64,000 nucleotides of DNA from Lewinellaceae bacterium (GCA_020636005.1 JACJYR010000001.1:1374001-1438000), one strand, 5' to 3'. Counted from the stretch's first letter, positions 16,906-24,900 are shown. The notes: generated by a model not told the origin, from the letters alone. Numbers and translations are program-made.

Positions 16906-16972
16906 CAAACAACTTCAAACAACTCAAACAACTTCAAACAACTTCAAACAACTCAAACAACTTCAAACAACT
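16906..16972. repeat. Tandem repeat of CAAACAACT(T), seven units, upstream of iaaA
   Basis: Seven units of 9 or 10 bp (10, 9, 10, 10, 9, 10, 9) end 11 bp before the iaaA ATG. There is no Shine-Dalgarno-like sequence in it. The mix of 9 and 10 bp units shifts the frame, which argues against it being a coding N-terminal extension. Confidence 0.85.
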
Positions 16973-16983
16973 ACTATTTTCTA

Positions 16984-17895
16984 ATGAATTACACAATAGC
17001 TATTCACGGCGGTGCCGGAACGATACTGAAAGCCCGCATGACGCCCGCCCAGCAGCAGGCTTATCTGGATGCGCTGAGGGCCTCCCTTCGGGCAGGCAAC
17101 ACTATTTTGAAGAACGGTGGCACCGCCCTCGATGCGGTAGAGGCAGCTGTGGTTTTGATGGAAGACTGCCCGCTCTTCAATGCCGGGCGTGGATCCGTGT
17201 TCACCCACGACGGGCGGCAGGAAATGGAGGCAGCCATCATGTGCGGGCGCACGCTGGATATTGGGGCGGTAACGCACGTTTCGAAGGTGAGAAACCCGAT
17301 ACGACTTTCCAGGAAAATTTTGGAAATATCTGAGCACGTCATTCTGTCGGGTGAGGGGGCGATCGCCTTTGGCAGGGAACAGCAGGTGGCTTTCGAGGAG
17401 GAAGATTGGTTTTACGACGACTACCGCTACCAGCAATGGCAGAAGGCCCTGGCAGCGGACCAGGTAGTGCTCGATCATGCGGGCCAGAAGTTCGGCACGG
17501 TCGGTGCCGTTGCGCTCGACCTGCACGGCCATCTTGCCGCTGCCACTTCAACCGGCGGCATGACCAACAAAAAGTATGGCCGCATCGGCGACAGCCCCCT
17601 GCCGGGCTGCGGCACCTATGCCAACGACCGCACCTGCGCCATCTCCTGCACCGGCCACGGGGAATTTTACATCCGTGGCGTCGTCGCCTATGATGTGTCG
17701 TGCCTGATGGAGTATGGCGGATACAGCCTGGCCGAAGCTTGCCAGAAAGTCATCCATGAAAAGCAGCCCGCCCTGGGCGGCAGCGGTGGCCTCATAGCTG
17801 TGGACAGCAAGGGCAACATGGCGCTTCCCTTCAACTCGGAAGGCATGTACCGTGGCTGGGCTGGCAAAGACGAAGAGCAGGTGGCGATTTGGTAA
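16984..17895 (+). CDS. iaaA: Isoaspartyl peptidase / L-asparaginase (plant-type, Ntn hydrolase)
   Basis: 303 residues. The enzyme hydrolyses beta-aspartyl dipeptides (including beta-Asp-Arg in promiscuous members) and L-asparagine. The precursor cleaves itself to expose a threonine: T172 in KFGTVGAVALDL. The rest of the active site is present: STGGMTNKKYGRIGDSPLPG and CTGHGEFYIRG. It starts MNYTIAIHGGAGTI, the normal N-terminus for the family; an upstream ATG at 16891 would add 31 residues of translated tandem repeat. No signal peptide, so it acts in the cytoplasm. It lies 229 bp after the SusD gene on the same strand, which fits the last step of cyanophycin-type polymer breakdown. Confidence 0.95.
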   Translation: MNYTIAIHGGAGTILKARMTPAQQQAYLDALRASLRAGNTILKNGGTALDAVEAAVVLMEDCPLFNAGRGSVFTHDGRQEMEAAIMCGRTLDIGAVTHVSKVRNPIRLSRKILEISEHVILSGEGAIAFGREQQVAFEEEDWFYDDYRYQQWQKALAADQVVLDHAGQKFGTVGAVALDLHGHLAAATSTGGMTNKKYGRIGDSPLPGCGTYANDRTCAISCTGHGEFYIRGVVAYDVSCLMEYGGYSLAEACQKVIHEKQPALGGSGGLIAVDSKGNMALPFNSEGMYRGWAGKDEEQVAIW

Positions 17896-17923
17896 AAAAA
17901 CCAGGTGCAAAGCTGCCCACCGT

Positions 17924-19204
17924 TTACCAAAACCGTTTCCCCTCCAACCGCTCAATCGCCAGCACCGCCAGACAAAGCTGGTACTCGTACTGCAATGACT
18001 GCAACTGCGCCTGCTCCAGGTTGCCATGCGCCGTGAGCACGTCCGTATTGGAGGCCACGCCATTTTCAAAACGGACATCCGCCAGTTGCAGGGCCGTTTG
18101 TGCTTGCTGGATGATGGTTGCTGAATTGGCCAATTTCGCCCGGCTGGCTTTGGCATCGGCCTCTGCCTGGACGATTTCGCTGCGCAGGCTGTTGGCAACG
18201 CCCTCGGCGGCAGCCTGGGCGGCGGAGAGGCCGATTTGGCTGAGGTGCAGTTGCTGGCGGTCGCGCCCGCCCACGTACAGCGGATAGGTGAGGCCGACGC
18301 CCGCCCCCCAGTTGAAGCGCATTTCGTTGATGTCGGGCTGGTAGCCATTGCGGAAACCGAGGCCGCCGTTGTAGTTGAGCGAGGGGCGGAGGTATTTTTT
18401 GTTGACCATAATCTCTTTTTCTGCAACGTCTATTTTTGCTTGCGCAACAGCCAGTTCGGGGTTGCCGGCTGTGGTTGCCGCCGGCTCAGCAGATTGAAAA
18501 TCAAAAGTTTGGGCACTACTTTCAAAATGCTCTACACCGGATAGCATCGCCAAAAGTGCCTGCTGTTTTTCAATGCTGGCGAGCAGGTCGGTCTTGCGGT
18601 TTTGGGCATTGGCGAGGGCCACTTGCGCATTCAGCAGGTCGAGTTCGAGGGCGTCGCCATTGTTGTGTTTAGCAGTGACCTGGTCGAGGTTGGCTTGCAG
18701 GGACTTTAACTGGGACTCCTGCACAGTCAGCGATTTTTTCAAAAAAACAAGCCCGTAATAAATCTGTGCCACCTGATACGCAATGGCCTGCCGCTGCGCA
18801 TCCAGTGTGCCTTTACTGATTTGTGCTTCCGCAATGGCTTTTTCGATCTGCGCTTTTGTTTTGCCAAAATCAAAAATCAGCCCCGAAGCGTTCAGGGCCA
18901 CGTTGTAGTTGTCGTGCGGCTGGAATTGAAGTGTCTGCTCCTGCCCCGGTGCGCCGAACGACACCTCCGCCACGGGGTACAGGTATTGAAAAGTCGCCTG
19001 CGAACTCACCACCGGCAGCCGCTGCCCCCGTGCCATGTCCACCTTGATGGCCGACGACTGGGCAGCCGCTTCCAGTTCCCTGAAACGAGGATAGTAATCG
19101 AATGCTTTTTGCACCAAAGCAATCAATTCGGGGTTAGCCGCCCCCTGCCCATTGGCGAAGCCGACCGAAAAAATGAACAGTAAAAAGATGCTTAGTTTTT
19201 TCAT
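17924..19204 (-). CDS. TolC-family outer-membrane efflux protein
   Basis: 426 residues from ATG 19204 (MKKLSIFLLFIFSVGFANG signal peptide); an ATG at 19219 adds five residues. Two repeated halves with long alpha-helical hairpins rich in Ala, Gln and Leu (for example IEKAIAEAQISKGTLDAQRQ and VANSLRSEIVQAEADAKASR) and strand segments such as LRPSLNYNGGLGF are typical of OEP/TolC proteins. It forms the trimeric outer-membrane exit duct for the MFS pump and HlyD adaptor upstream on the same strand (order HlyD, MFS, TolC). A tandem octamer repeat sits directly before its start. Confidence 0.92.
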   Translation of the reverse strand: MKKLSIFLLFIFSVGFANGQGAANPELIALVQKAFDYYPRFRELEAAAQSSAIKVDMARGQRLPVVSSQATFQYLYPVAEVSFGAPGQEQTLQFQPHDNYNVALNASGLIFDFGKTKAQIEKAIAEAQISKGTLDAQRQAIAYQVAQIYYGLVFLKKSLTVQESQLKSLQANLDQVTAKHNNGDALELDLLNAQVALANAQNRKTDLLASIEKQQALLAMLSGVEHFESSAQTFDFQSAEPAATTAGNPELAVAQAKIDVAEKEIMVNKKYLRPSLNYNGGLGFRNGYQPDINEMRFNWGAGVGLTYPLYVGGRDRQQLHLSQIGLSAAQAAAEGVANSLRSEIVQAEADAKASRAKLANSATIIQQAQTALQLADVRFENGVASNTDVLTAHGNLEQAQLQSLQYEYQLCLAVLAIERLEGKRFW

Positions 19205-19229
19205 GCTGTGAATATTCACGTTTAATTGT

Positions 19230-19293
19230 ATCCTCTCATCCTCTCATCCTCTCATCCTCTCATCCTCTCATCCTCTCATCCTCTCACTCTCTC
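19230..19293. repeat. Octamer tandem repeat (ATCCTCTC)7 in the tolC leader
   Basis: Seven perfect copies of ATCCTCTC (19230-19285) followed by a degenerate one. On the transcribed minus strand this reads GAGAGGAT repeated, purine-rich and Shine-Dalgarno-like. It fills most of the 93 bp gap between the MFS stop and the tolC ATG, ending 25 bp before that start. Confidence 0.9.
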
Positions 19294-19297
19294 ATTA

Positions 19298-20860
19298 TTA
19301 GTGCGCCTCCGCCGCCGCCTTCATAGAAGCCTTGGAAGCCTTCCTGCTTTCCAGCATCAGGATGACCGGCAGCGATAGCACAAAAAACAGGGCGACCATT
19401 TGAAAAGAATCCAGGTAGGCCAGCATCAGCGATTGTTTGGAGACGATGGCTTCGAGGTTAGCAAGGGCCAGCTTCGGGGCTTCCCACGGGTTGATGCCCC
19501 TGCCAATCAGGCCATTGGTGATGGCACTCACCCGTTCGTCCGTTACGGCCTGGCCGGCCACGATGTTGGAGACGAGGTCGGTATGGTGCTGGGCTGTGCG
19601 GTTGTTGATGTAAGTGTTCAGCACGGCGATGCCCAAGGCCCCGCCCAATTGCCGGAACATATTCGTAATAGCGATCCCCATCGGCATTTGTTGGGGGGAA
19701 AGCGTGGAGACGGAAGAGTTGATGAGCGGAATATTGGTCAACGCCAACGCTACGCCACGTACCATCAGGGCAGACACGAACAGCCAGGCATAAGCATTGG
19801 CGTTGAGGTTGGTCATCATCATGGAAAATATGAAAAAGCCTACATAGCCCAGAAACACCAGAAACCGGGACGATACGCCCTTTGACAGGAGTTTACCAAC
19901 CATCGGGAAAATGAAGAGGGTAAAACCAGCACCCGGTATGAGCAACATGCCCGTCAGCGTGGCCGTGTAGCCCGTGATGCGCTGCGCAAACAAGGGGTAC
20001 ATGAACACCGACCCGAACAGCCCAAAACCAATGACCACGATAAGGAAAGTACCGATGGCGAGGTTGCGGTTTTTCAAAACCCGAAGGTCAACCACGGGGT
20101 TGCGGGTGGCCAGTTCCCGCCAGATGAACAGGCCAAAACAGATGACTGCCATGAAAGTAAATGCGGTAATGGTATGGCTTTCAAACCAGTCGTCGGTGGC
20201 GCCCCGCTCAAGCACGAACTGGAGTGGCGCCACCCAGCCTATCAGCAGGCCGATGCCGATGCTGTCAATCTTGATTTTCGAGCGTTCAATGTTGAGTTCT
20301 TCGGGCTTTTTTTCAACAAAAGCATTGGTCAGCAAAAGGGCTATGATGCCGATGGGAATGTTTATCAAAAACATCCACGACCAGTGGTAATTGTCCACGA
20401 TGATGCCGCCGAGCGTAGGCCCGAAGGTCGGCCCCAGCACGATGCCCACCCCGAACATGGCCGATGCCATGGGCCGCTGATTGATAGGAAAAGTGTCGAA
20501 CAAGATGCCCTGCGACACGGACAGCAGCGCCCCGCCACCGATGCCCTGCAAAAAACGAAAAGCCACCAGTGTCCACAAATCATTGGCGTTGCCGCAAAAA
20601 AACGAGGCCACCGTAAACACCGCAATGGACGCCATGAAGTAGTTTTTCCGGCCAAAATAGCGCTGGAAAAAACCCGTCATCGGGATGATGATCACGTTGG
20701 CAATGGCATAGGACGTGATTACCCAGGCCACGTCCTCGATATTGACGCCGAGGTTGCCCGACATTTCGTTGAGGCCCACGTTCACGATAGAGGTGTCTAT
20801 CAGTTCCATGATGGCCGCCGAAATAACCGTTATGACGACGATGATTTTTTTGAAATCCAT
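19298..20860 (-). CDS. MFS drug efflux transporter, DHA2 / EmrB-QacA family
   Basis: 520 residues with about 14 hydrophobic helices, the DHA2 number. An inner-membrane proton-driven pump that passes substrates to HlyD and TolC partners. Visible markers: MELIDTSIVNVGLNEMSGNLG in helix 1 (the D-x-S/T-I-V-N motif), then GFFQRYFGRKNYFMAS for the helix 2-3 loop motif, and GVGIVLGPTFGPTLGGIIVD for the antiporter motif in helix 5. It lies between the HlyD gene (95 bp gap) and the TolC gene (93 bp gap). The start region is preceded by short AATGGTTAATGG-type repeats. Substrate cannot be predicted. Confidence 0.93.
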   Translation of the reverse strand: MDFKKIIVVITVISAAIMELIDTSIVNVGLNEMSGNLGVNIEDVAWVITSYAIANVIIIPMTGFFQRYFGRKNYFMASIAVFTVASFFCGNANDLWTLVAFRFLQGIGGGALLSVSQGILFDTFPINQRPMASAMFGVGIVLGPTFGPTLGGIIVDNYHWSWMFLINIPIGIIALLLTNAFVEKKPEELNIERSKIKIDSIGIGLLIGWVAPLQFVLERGATDDWFESHTITAFTFMAVICFGLFIWRELATRNPVVDLRVLKNRNLAIGTFLIVVIGFGLFGSVFMYPLFAQRITGYTATLTGMLLIPGAGFTLFIFPMVGKLLSKGVSSRFLVFLGYVGFFIFSMMMTNLNANAYAWLFVSALMVRGVALALTNIPLINSSVSTLSPQQMPMGIAITNMFRQLGGALGIAVLNTYINNRTAQHHTDLVSNIVAGQAVTDERVSAITNGLIGRGINPWEAPKLALANLEAIVSKQSLMLAYLDSFQMVALFFVLSLPVILMLESRKASKASMKAAAEAH

Positions 20861-20867
20861 TTTTTTT

Positions 20868-20955
20868 AATGGTTAATGAGGAATGGTTAATGGTTAATGG
20901 GGGGCGGCGACAATTCACCATTCACCATTAATCATTCACCATTAAATTCCACCAT
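20868..20955. repeat. Short imperfect tandem/inverted repeats upstream of the MFS gene
   Basis: Left part: AATGGTTAATG-type units (20868-20900). Right part: ATTCACCATT-type units (20912-20955). The two parts are largely complementary and can fold into a long hairpin around GGGGGGCGGCGAC. It fills the whole gap between the HlyD stop and the MFS start. Confidence 0.65.
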
Positions 20956-22080
20956 TCATTTCACCCGCACGTCCACCTCTACGGAAAGGCCGGCACGGAG
21001 TACGCCTTTCAGGTGGTCGGGGTCGTCAATGTTGATTTTTACAGGGACACGCTGGGTCGTTTTCACCCAGTTGCCGCTGGCGTTGTCGGCGGGGAGCAGG
21101 GCGAATTTGGCGCCGGTCGCTTCGGAGAGGGAGGCCACTTTGCCGGTGATTTTCATGTCGGAGAAAGCATCCAGGTGGATGTCAACGGGCTGCCCTTCCT
21201 GCAGGCGGTCGAGTTGGGTTTCTTTGAAATTGGCCACCACCCAATAGTTCTTGTCGTTGACAATGGTGCAAAGCGTCTGGCCGGGCTGCACATACTGGCC
21301 CGGCTCGATGTTTTTGCGGCCGATTTTGCCTTCGATGGGCGCTACGATGCGGGTATAGCTGAGGCGGAGTTTCGCCTGATCGAGTTGAGACTTGCGCACG
21401 GAGATGGAGGCTTCGGCCCTGCGCTGTTGGGCAGCAATGCGCTGCAATTGGGCCTGTGCTTTTACGACTTGGGCCTGGCCTGTATTCACGCCGCCCGAAG
21501 AGAATGCCTGCTGATCAATGGCCGCTTCGTAGGCTTTCACCTGTTCCTCATAGCTGGCTTTGGAATTTTCCAATTGGTGTGGGGTAATGGCGTTTGCAGC
21601 CAGCAGCTTTTGATCCCGCTGGTAATCCTGAAAAGCTTTGTCTCGGCGTACAGCGATGATCTCGGCGTTGGTGGCCACCGCTTTCACGTTTAGATTAGCG
21701 TTGTCCACCCCAACTTTTGCAGCCTTGATGTCTGCCTGAACTGCGGCAAGATCTGCCTTGGCCTGTTCAAGGTCGGCTTCTGCCTGGGCGTAATCGGCCT
21801 CCGCTTGTTGCACAGCCAATTGGTATTCTTTGTCGTCAATAATGGCGATGGTGTCGCCGGCCTTCACGTTTGCGTAGTCACTGACCGTCACTGTTTGGAG
21901 GTAGCCCGCCACCCGTGCCAGCACGGGGGAGAAGTGCGTTTCTATCTGCGCATTGTCAGTGTTTTCAAAATGGGCGCTGTGGTAGTAAAATTTCCAGCCG
22001 AAGTAGCCGCCCACCAGCAACACCAGGCCAATGACGATGAAACGGACGGGGCTTTTTTTCTTTTTAGGTTGATCTTCCAT
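20956..22080 (-). CDS. HlyD/EmrA-family membrane fusion protein
   Basis: 374 residues. One N-terminal membrane helix (RFIVIGLVLLVGGYFGWKFYY), then the periplasmic adaptor: a strand NTDNAQIETHFSPVLARVAGYL opening the lipoyl-like domain, a long coiled coil of about 85-230 (AEADYAQAEADLEQAKADLA), the returning half-motif SYTRIVAPIEGKIGRKNIEPGQYV, and a beta-barrel end. It bridges the inner-membrane MFS pump and TolC. First gene of the minus-strand efflux operon; its promoter overlaps the MarR-type palindrome at 22251-22266. Confidence 0.94.
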   Translation of the reverse strand: MEDQPKKKKSPVRFIVIGLVLLVGGYFGWKFYYHSAHFENTDNAQIETHFSPVLARVAGYLQTVTVSDYANVKAGDTIAIIDDKEYQLAVQQAEADYAQAEADLEQAKADLAAVQADIKAAKVGVDNANLNVKAVATNAEIIAVRRDKAFQDYQRDQKLLAANAITPHQLENSKASYEEQVKAYEAAIDQQAFSSGGVNTGQAQVVKAQAQLQRIAAQQRRAEASISVRKSQLDQAKLRLSYTRIVAPIEGKIGRKNIEPGQYVQPGQTLCTIVNDKNYWVVANFKETQLDRLQEGQPVDIHLDAFSDMKITGKVASLSEATGAKFALLPADNASGNWVKTTQRVPVKINIDDPDHLKGVLRAGLSVEVDVRVK

Positions 22081-22165
22081 GTGAGAAAAGTTTGAAGACG
22101 ATCCTTATGACGGCGCATTTCAGTTTCGTGTAAAAAGGTTTTTATCAACGAAAAATCAAATGGCA

Positions 22166-22198
22166 AAACACCTAAGCACACAAACACCTAAACACCCC
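22166..22198. repeat. ACACCTAA-type short repeat in the hlyD leader
   Basis: Three ACACCTAA-like units (AACACCTAAGCACACAAACACCTAAACACC). It lies in the transcribed leader of the efflux operon on the minus strand. Confidence 0.5.
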
Positions 22199-22235
22199 GT
22201 TTCAACAAGTCAATCAAGTTGACCAAAAACGGCGG

Positions 22236-22266
22236 CGAAGGTAAACCTGGTTGACTAAATAGTCAA
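22236..22266 (-). promoter_or_regulatory. Promoter of the efflux operon (minus strand)
   Basis: On the minus strand: TTG (22266-22264), a 20 bp spacer, then TACCTTCG (22243-22236), close to the Bacteroidota consensus TTTG-N19/20-TAnnTTTG with one mismatch in the -7 box. The -33 box is inside the operator palindrome, so bound repressor would block it. Confidence 0.6.
22251..22266. promoter_or_regulatory. MarR-type operator palindrome
   Basis: TTGACTA-AA-TAGTCAA, a perfect 7+7 bp inverted repeat, with an extra half-site TTGACTAA at 22272-22279 and a looser copy (GTCAATCAAGTTGAC) at 22209-22223. Size and position between divergent genes fit a MarR dimer site. Binding is inferred. Confidence 0.65.
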
Positions 22267-22271
22267 GTGGG

Positions 22272-22302
22272 TTGACTAATTTTCTGAAAATATTTACTTT
22301 TG
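22272..22302 (+). promoter_or_regulatory. Promoter of the marR gene (plus strand)
   Basis: TTG (22272-22274), a 20 bp spacer, then TACTTTTG (22295-22302), a full match to TAnnTTTG. The -33 box lies in the extra operator half-site, so the regulator probably represses its own gene. Confidence 0.65.
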
Positions 22303-22344
22303 CGCCGCATTTTAATTTTTAAAATCGGTTTAGTACAAAAGGGT

Positions 22345-22857
22345 ATGGACAGGAAGTTATCGCCTGAATTTTTTGAAATGTACCAGCAGATGAAGCAACG
22401 GAACGTGTTCCGGGTCATCATCCGCTATGGTAAGTACATGGCTGCCCGTTCGGAGGAGATTGCAGCGGAAAACGGTTATCCCAATTTCAAATTCCGCTAC
22501 ATGGGCTTCCTGGCCAACATTGACCCCAAAGGCACCATTGCCAGCGACCTGGCCCGCTGCATCCACGTGACCAAGCAGGCCATGTCGAAAATGGTGAAGG
22601 AGATAGAGCGGGAAGGCTACATCGAGTTCAAGCCGCACGAAAGCGACGGGCGGGCTTCCGTGATACACCTCACGCCCGAAGGCGAGGATTTGCTGCGCCT
22701 CGGCGTTACGATTTCAGAAAAACTCAAAAGCGAAATGGTGGAAATGGCGGGGGAAGACAACGTGGAGCACCTGATCGACACTTTACAGTCGCTCCTACAA
22801 GAGGTGGAAGAGCGGCGGGGTTGGCCGTTTTTGATAGGGAAGGTGGAAGAGCAATAA
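22345..22857 (+). CDS. MarR-family transcriptional regulator
   Basis: 170 residues from ATG 22345 (MDRKLSPEFFEMYQQMKQ); an ATG at 22300 lies at the promoter -7 box and cannot be the start of a transcript made from it. The winged helix covers about 55-130: IASDLARCIHVTKQAMSKM is the helix-turn-helix and EREGYIEFKPHESDGRA the wing with the family's D-x-R-A turn. MarR proteins bind palindromes as dimers and release when a small ligand binds. Divergent from the HlyD-MFS-TolC operon; expected to repress it and itself. Confidence 0.9.
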   Translation: MDRKLSPEFFEMYQQMKQRNVFRVIIRYGKYMAARSEEIAAENGYPNFKFRYMGFLANIDPKGTIASDLARCIHVTKQAMSKMVKEIEREGYIEFKPHESDGRASVIHLTPEGEDLLRLGVTISEKLKSEMVEMAGEDNVEHLIDTLQSLLQEVEERRGWPFLIGKVEEQ

Positions 22858-22877
22858 CCCATTTCAAAGTGCTGCAT

Positions 22878-23852
22878 TCAATAATGCTCTGCCCTGTATT
22901 TGATTACCTGCAAGATATTGTTCTGAATATCCTGCATGATCAGCTTCCCCCAATAGCTTGCATAGAAATTGAAGTTTGTCTTCATTTCAAAATGACTGTA
23001 AAGGTGAAGACGGTAATCATTCTCGTTTAATTTTTCCAACTCATAAGTGCCATCGAGCACGTCAAAAAAATCACCGCCGACAACGATATGTTCGTCCATT
23101 GTCGTTGACGGGATTTCGTACGGATTGGCTTTTATAGTAAACACCATTTTCTTTTGATGCTGGTATTCTCTCACTAATTCATGGAATACCAAGCCTTTGC
23201 TGAAAATAGCTTCCCTTGACGCCCCGACTCCTTCAAAATCAAGCTCTGCCTTTATCGGCCGGGGGAAATCAAGGAATTTGGCCAACCATCCTTTATCTTG
23301 TTTTTCCTGTATTGTCGCCACACGGGTTACATTCGACCATATAGCCTGCGGAGCAGCTTTTATATCGATAAATGTATAGGCTTTATAAGTGCCGGGAATG
23401 GTTTTGATGGATTGCTCAATCGGTGAAATAAGCAGCGGTAATAGCGCTAGTAACGAAACATATAATTTGCCATTTTTCTTTGCATTTCTCAATTTGTAAT
23501 AACCAGCAATAAACCCTCCAATTGAAGCTGCCAATAAAAAGACTGGCAATATCATCACCCAGCAAGCCCAGCCTTCTATGGAAAGTAACAAGGTTAAAAT
23601 AAAAAAACCAAAAATAGGCAACCAAGGCATGAAGAACCGATAAGCTTTACTTTTTACCTTTTCAATATCTGATAAATATATTGTAATTGCGCCAACGGCA
23701 AAAGGCAGTAACAGCAAGAATGTAACACTCATTACGGAAAACAGCTCTTCCCACACCCTGCCATTGAGGCCATATATGCCACGTATTATCAAGGCAAATA
23801 AAATTGGGATTCCAATAATCAGTAACCAACGCCAGTGTTTATTTTCTTTCAT
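22878..23852 (-). CDS. Membrane protein with C-terminal SRPBCC-like domain
   Basis: 324 residues. Residues 1-150 hold about five membrane helices (for example WLLIIGIPILFALIIRGIYG and VTFLLLLPFAVGAITIYL). Residues ~158-324 look like an SRPBCC (polyketide-cyclase/START-type) ligand-binding domain: FIDIKAAPQAIWSNVTRVAT is the typical first strand and helix, and YELEKLNENDYRLHLYSHF a late strand pair. The second half would face the cytoplasm or periplasm; ligand unknown. Stand-alone, ending 20 bp from the marR stop, convergent. A/T content looks somewhat higher than in the neighbours, as in the next two genes. Confidence 0.7.
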   Translation of the reverse strand: MKENKHWRWLLIIGIPILFALIIRGIYGLNGRVWEELFSVMSVTFLLLLPFAVGAITIYLSDIEKVKSKAYRFFMPWLPIFGFFILTLLLSIEGWACWVMILPVFLLAASIGGFIAGYYKLRNAKKNGKLYVSLLALLPLLISPIEQSIKTIPGTYKAYTFIDIKAAPQAIWSNVTRVATIQEKQDKGWLAKFLDFPRPIKAELDFEGVGASREAIFSKGLVFHELVREYQHQKKMVFTIKANPYEIPSTTMDEHIVVGGDFFDVLDGTYELEKLNENDYRLHLYSHFEMKTNFNFYASYWGKLIMQDIQNNILQVIKYRAEHY

Positions 23853-23974
23853 TTAATTTTAGTTATAACCCTAACGAATAGGTTCTCCCGAATAACGGGA
23901 CAAAGTCGTACAATTCAAAAATAAATCAGGATTGCCCCAGTTCACCGCATTCGGCGGCTCATCGGGAGAAGGGT

Positions 23975-23997
23975 AATTGGGGGCTTCGCTCCCAATT
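23975..23997. other. Hairpin AATTGGGGGC-TTC-GCTCCCAATT
   Basis: Ten-base stem with one G-T pair and a three-base loop, about 70 bp beyond the stop of the minus-strand gene pair that ends at 24065. No T run follows on either strand, so a terminator role is doubtful. Confidence 0.35.
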
Positions 23998-24064
23998 GTC
24001 CATTTTCAAAAAACCTACTGGCGCAGAGTATAATAGGTCTTGTGCGGGTATCGGAAAGAAAAGA

Positions 24065-24400
24065 TTAAACGGCTGTAGGTTCGGCATGGGTCATTTTTTC
24101 CCATTCTGCTATGATAAAAAGTGTCATTTCAGTTAAAATCTCCGGCGGTATTTCTGGTGACAGCCTTTTGACAAGATCGGACAACACCTCGGTGAGCGGG
24201 GCATTGGGGTTTTCACCAATTATTTTTTTCATTTTTAATTTCAAAAGGGATTTCAGCCCGACCCTGTATTTCTCTTTGTAAAAAGACTTTTTATGGAGAA
24301 TGGTCGCTTGTTTATCTTGTTCTTCGGTCATAGGCTTTGCACCAAATGGTTCAATTTGATTTTGGACACTTTCTTCTTGCACTGTTCTTTCCTGTTTCAT
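24065..24400 (-). CDS. Small hypothetical protein, second gene of a pair
   Basis: 111 residues, family not recognised. The N-terminal 30 residues are acidic/Gln-rich (MKQERTVQEESVQNQ), followed by a basic patch (KSFYKEKYRVGLKSLLKLKMKK) and a helical C-terminal part (LTEVLSDLVKRLSPEIPPEIL). No membrane segment. Its ATG overlaps the stop of the upstream gene in an ATGA arrangement (24397-24400), so the two are translationally coupled and probably act together. Toxin-antitoxin partnership is possible but not shown. Confidence 0.55.
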   Translation of the reverse strand: MKQERTVQEESVQNQIEPFGAKPMTEEQDKQATILHKKSFYKEKYRVGLKSLLKLKMKKIIGENPNAPLTEVLSDLVKRLSPEIPPEILTEMTLFIIAEWEKMTHAEPTAV

Positions 24401-24870
24401 TTTTCGGAAGTTTGCGTTTCAAAGATAGATTTTTTCCTGCTCAATACAAAAGCATCATAGATTCGGGAAGGTTCGTACTGGTAAATTTTGAATGCTGACA
24501 AATCCACGCCCTCTAAGTTGAAGAACAACAGTATTTCTTCGAATTTCTCCTTGAATAGGCGATTGTACAGCAGCTTCCTTCGCTCATCAACGGGATTGAT
24601 AAAAATTCTCCTTTCGGGGTATTTCTCCGTAAAATGATGGGCCGCATTGGCTACTGTTTGAATCACTTTCCGCAGATCATCGTTGTCGGAAACAATGCTG
24701 TCATCCCAATCACCCTCCTTTTCATCGCCAAAACCAAGGTTCCAAATGGTTTCCTCATAGGGACTGAATTCAATGACCTTTTTGATTTTTCCCTTCGGCC
24801 CTTCACTAGTAAAACGAAAAACTGTCAATTCTTCATTGTATGTTAGTTCATATGCCTTTCGTTTTTTCAT
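24397..24870 (-). CDS. Hypothetical protein, DUF6934-like
   Basis: 157 residues from ATG 24870 (MKKRKAYELTYNEELTVFRF); an ATG at 24894 would add eight residues. Motifs FTSEGPKGKIKKVIEFSPYEE, then WNLGFGDEKEGDWDDS, and KVIQTVANAAHHFTEKYPER recall a small family common in Bacteroidota that I would place with DUF6934; the assignment is from memory and not certain. No enzyme motif, signal peptide or membrane helix. First gene of a two-gene unit with the 111-residue protein. Confidence 0.6.
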   Translation of the reverse strand: MKKRKAYELTYNEELTVFRFTSEGPKGKIKKVIEFSPYEETIWNLGFGDEKEGDWDDSIVSDNDDLRKVIQTVANAAHHFTEKYPERRIFINPVDERRKLLYNRLFKEKFEEILLFFNLEGVDLSAFKIYQYEPSRIYDAFVLSRKKSIFETQTSEK

Positions 24871-24900
24871 AGTAAATATTTTATGCCAGCACAAAAGTAT

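Noticed and set aside
16891..16983. N-terminal extension of the isoaspartyl peptidase
   Set aside because: It would be a translated tandem repeat (Asn/Thr/Gln-rich), and the family starts at MNYTIAIHGGAGT; the ATG at 16984 is the better start.
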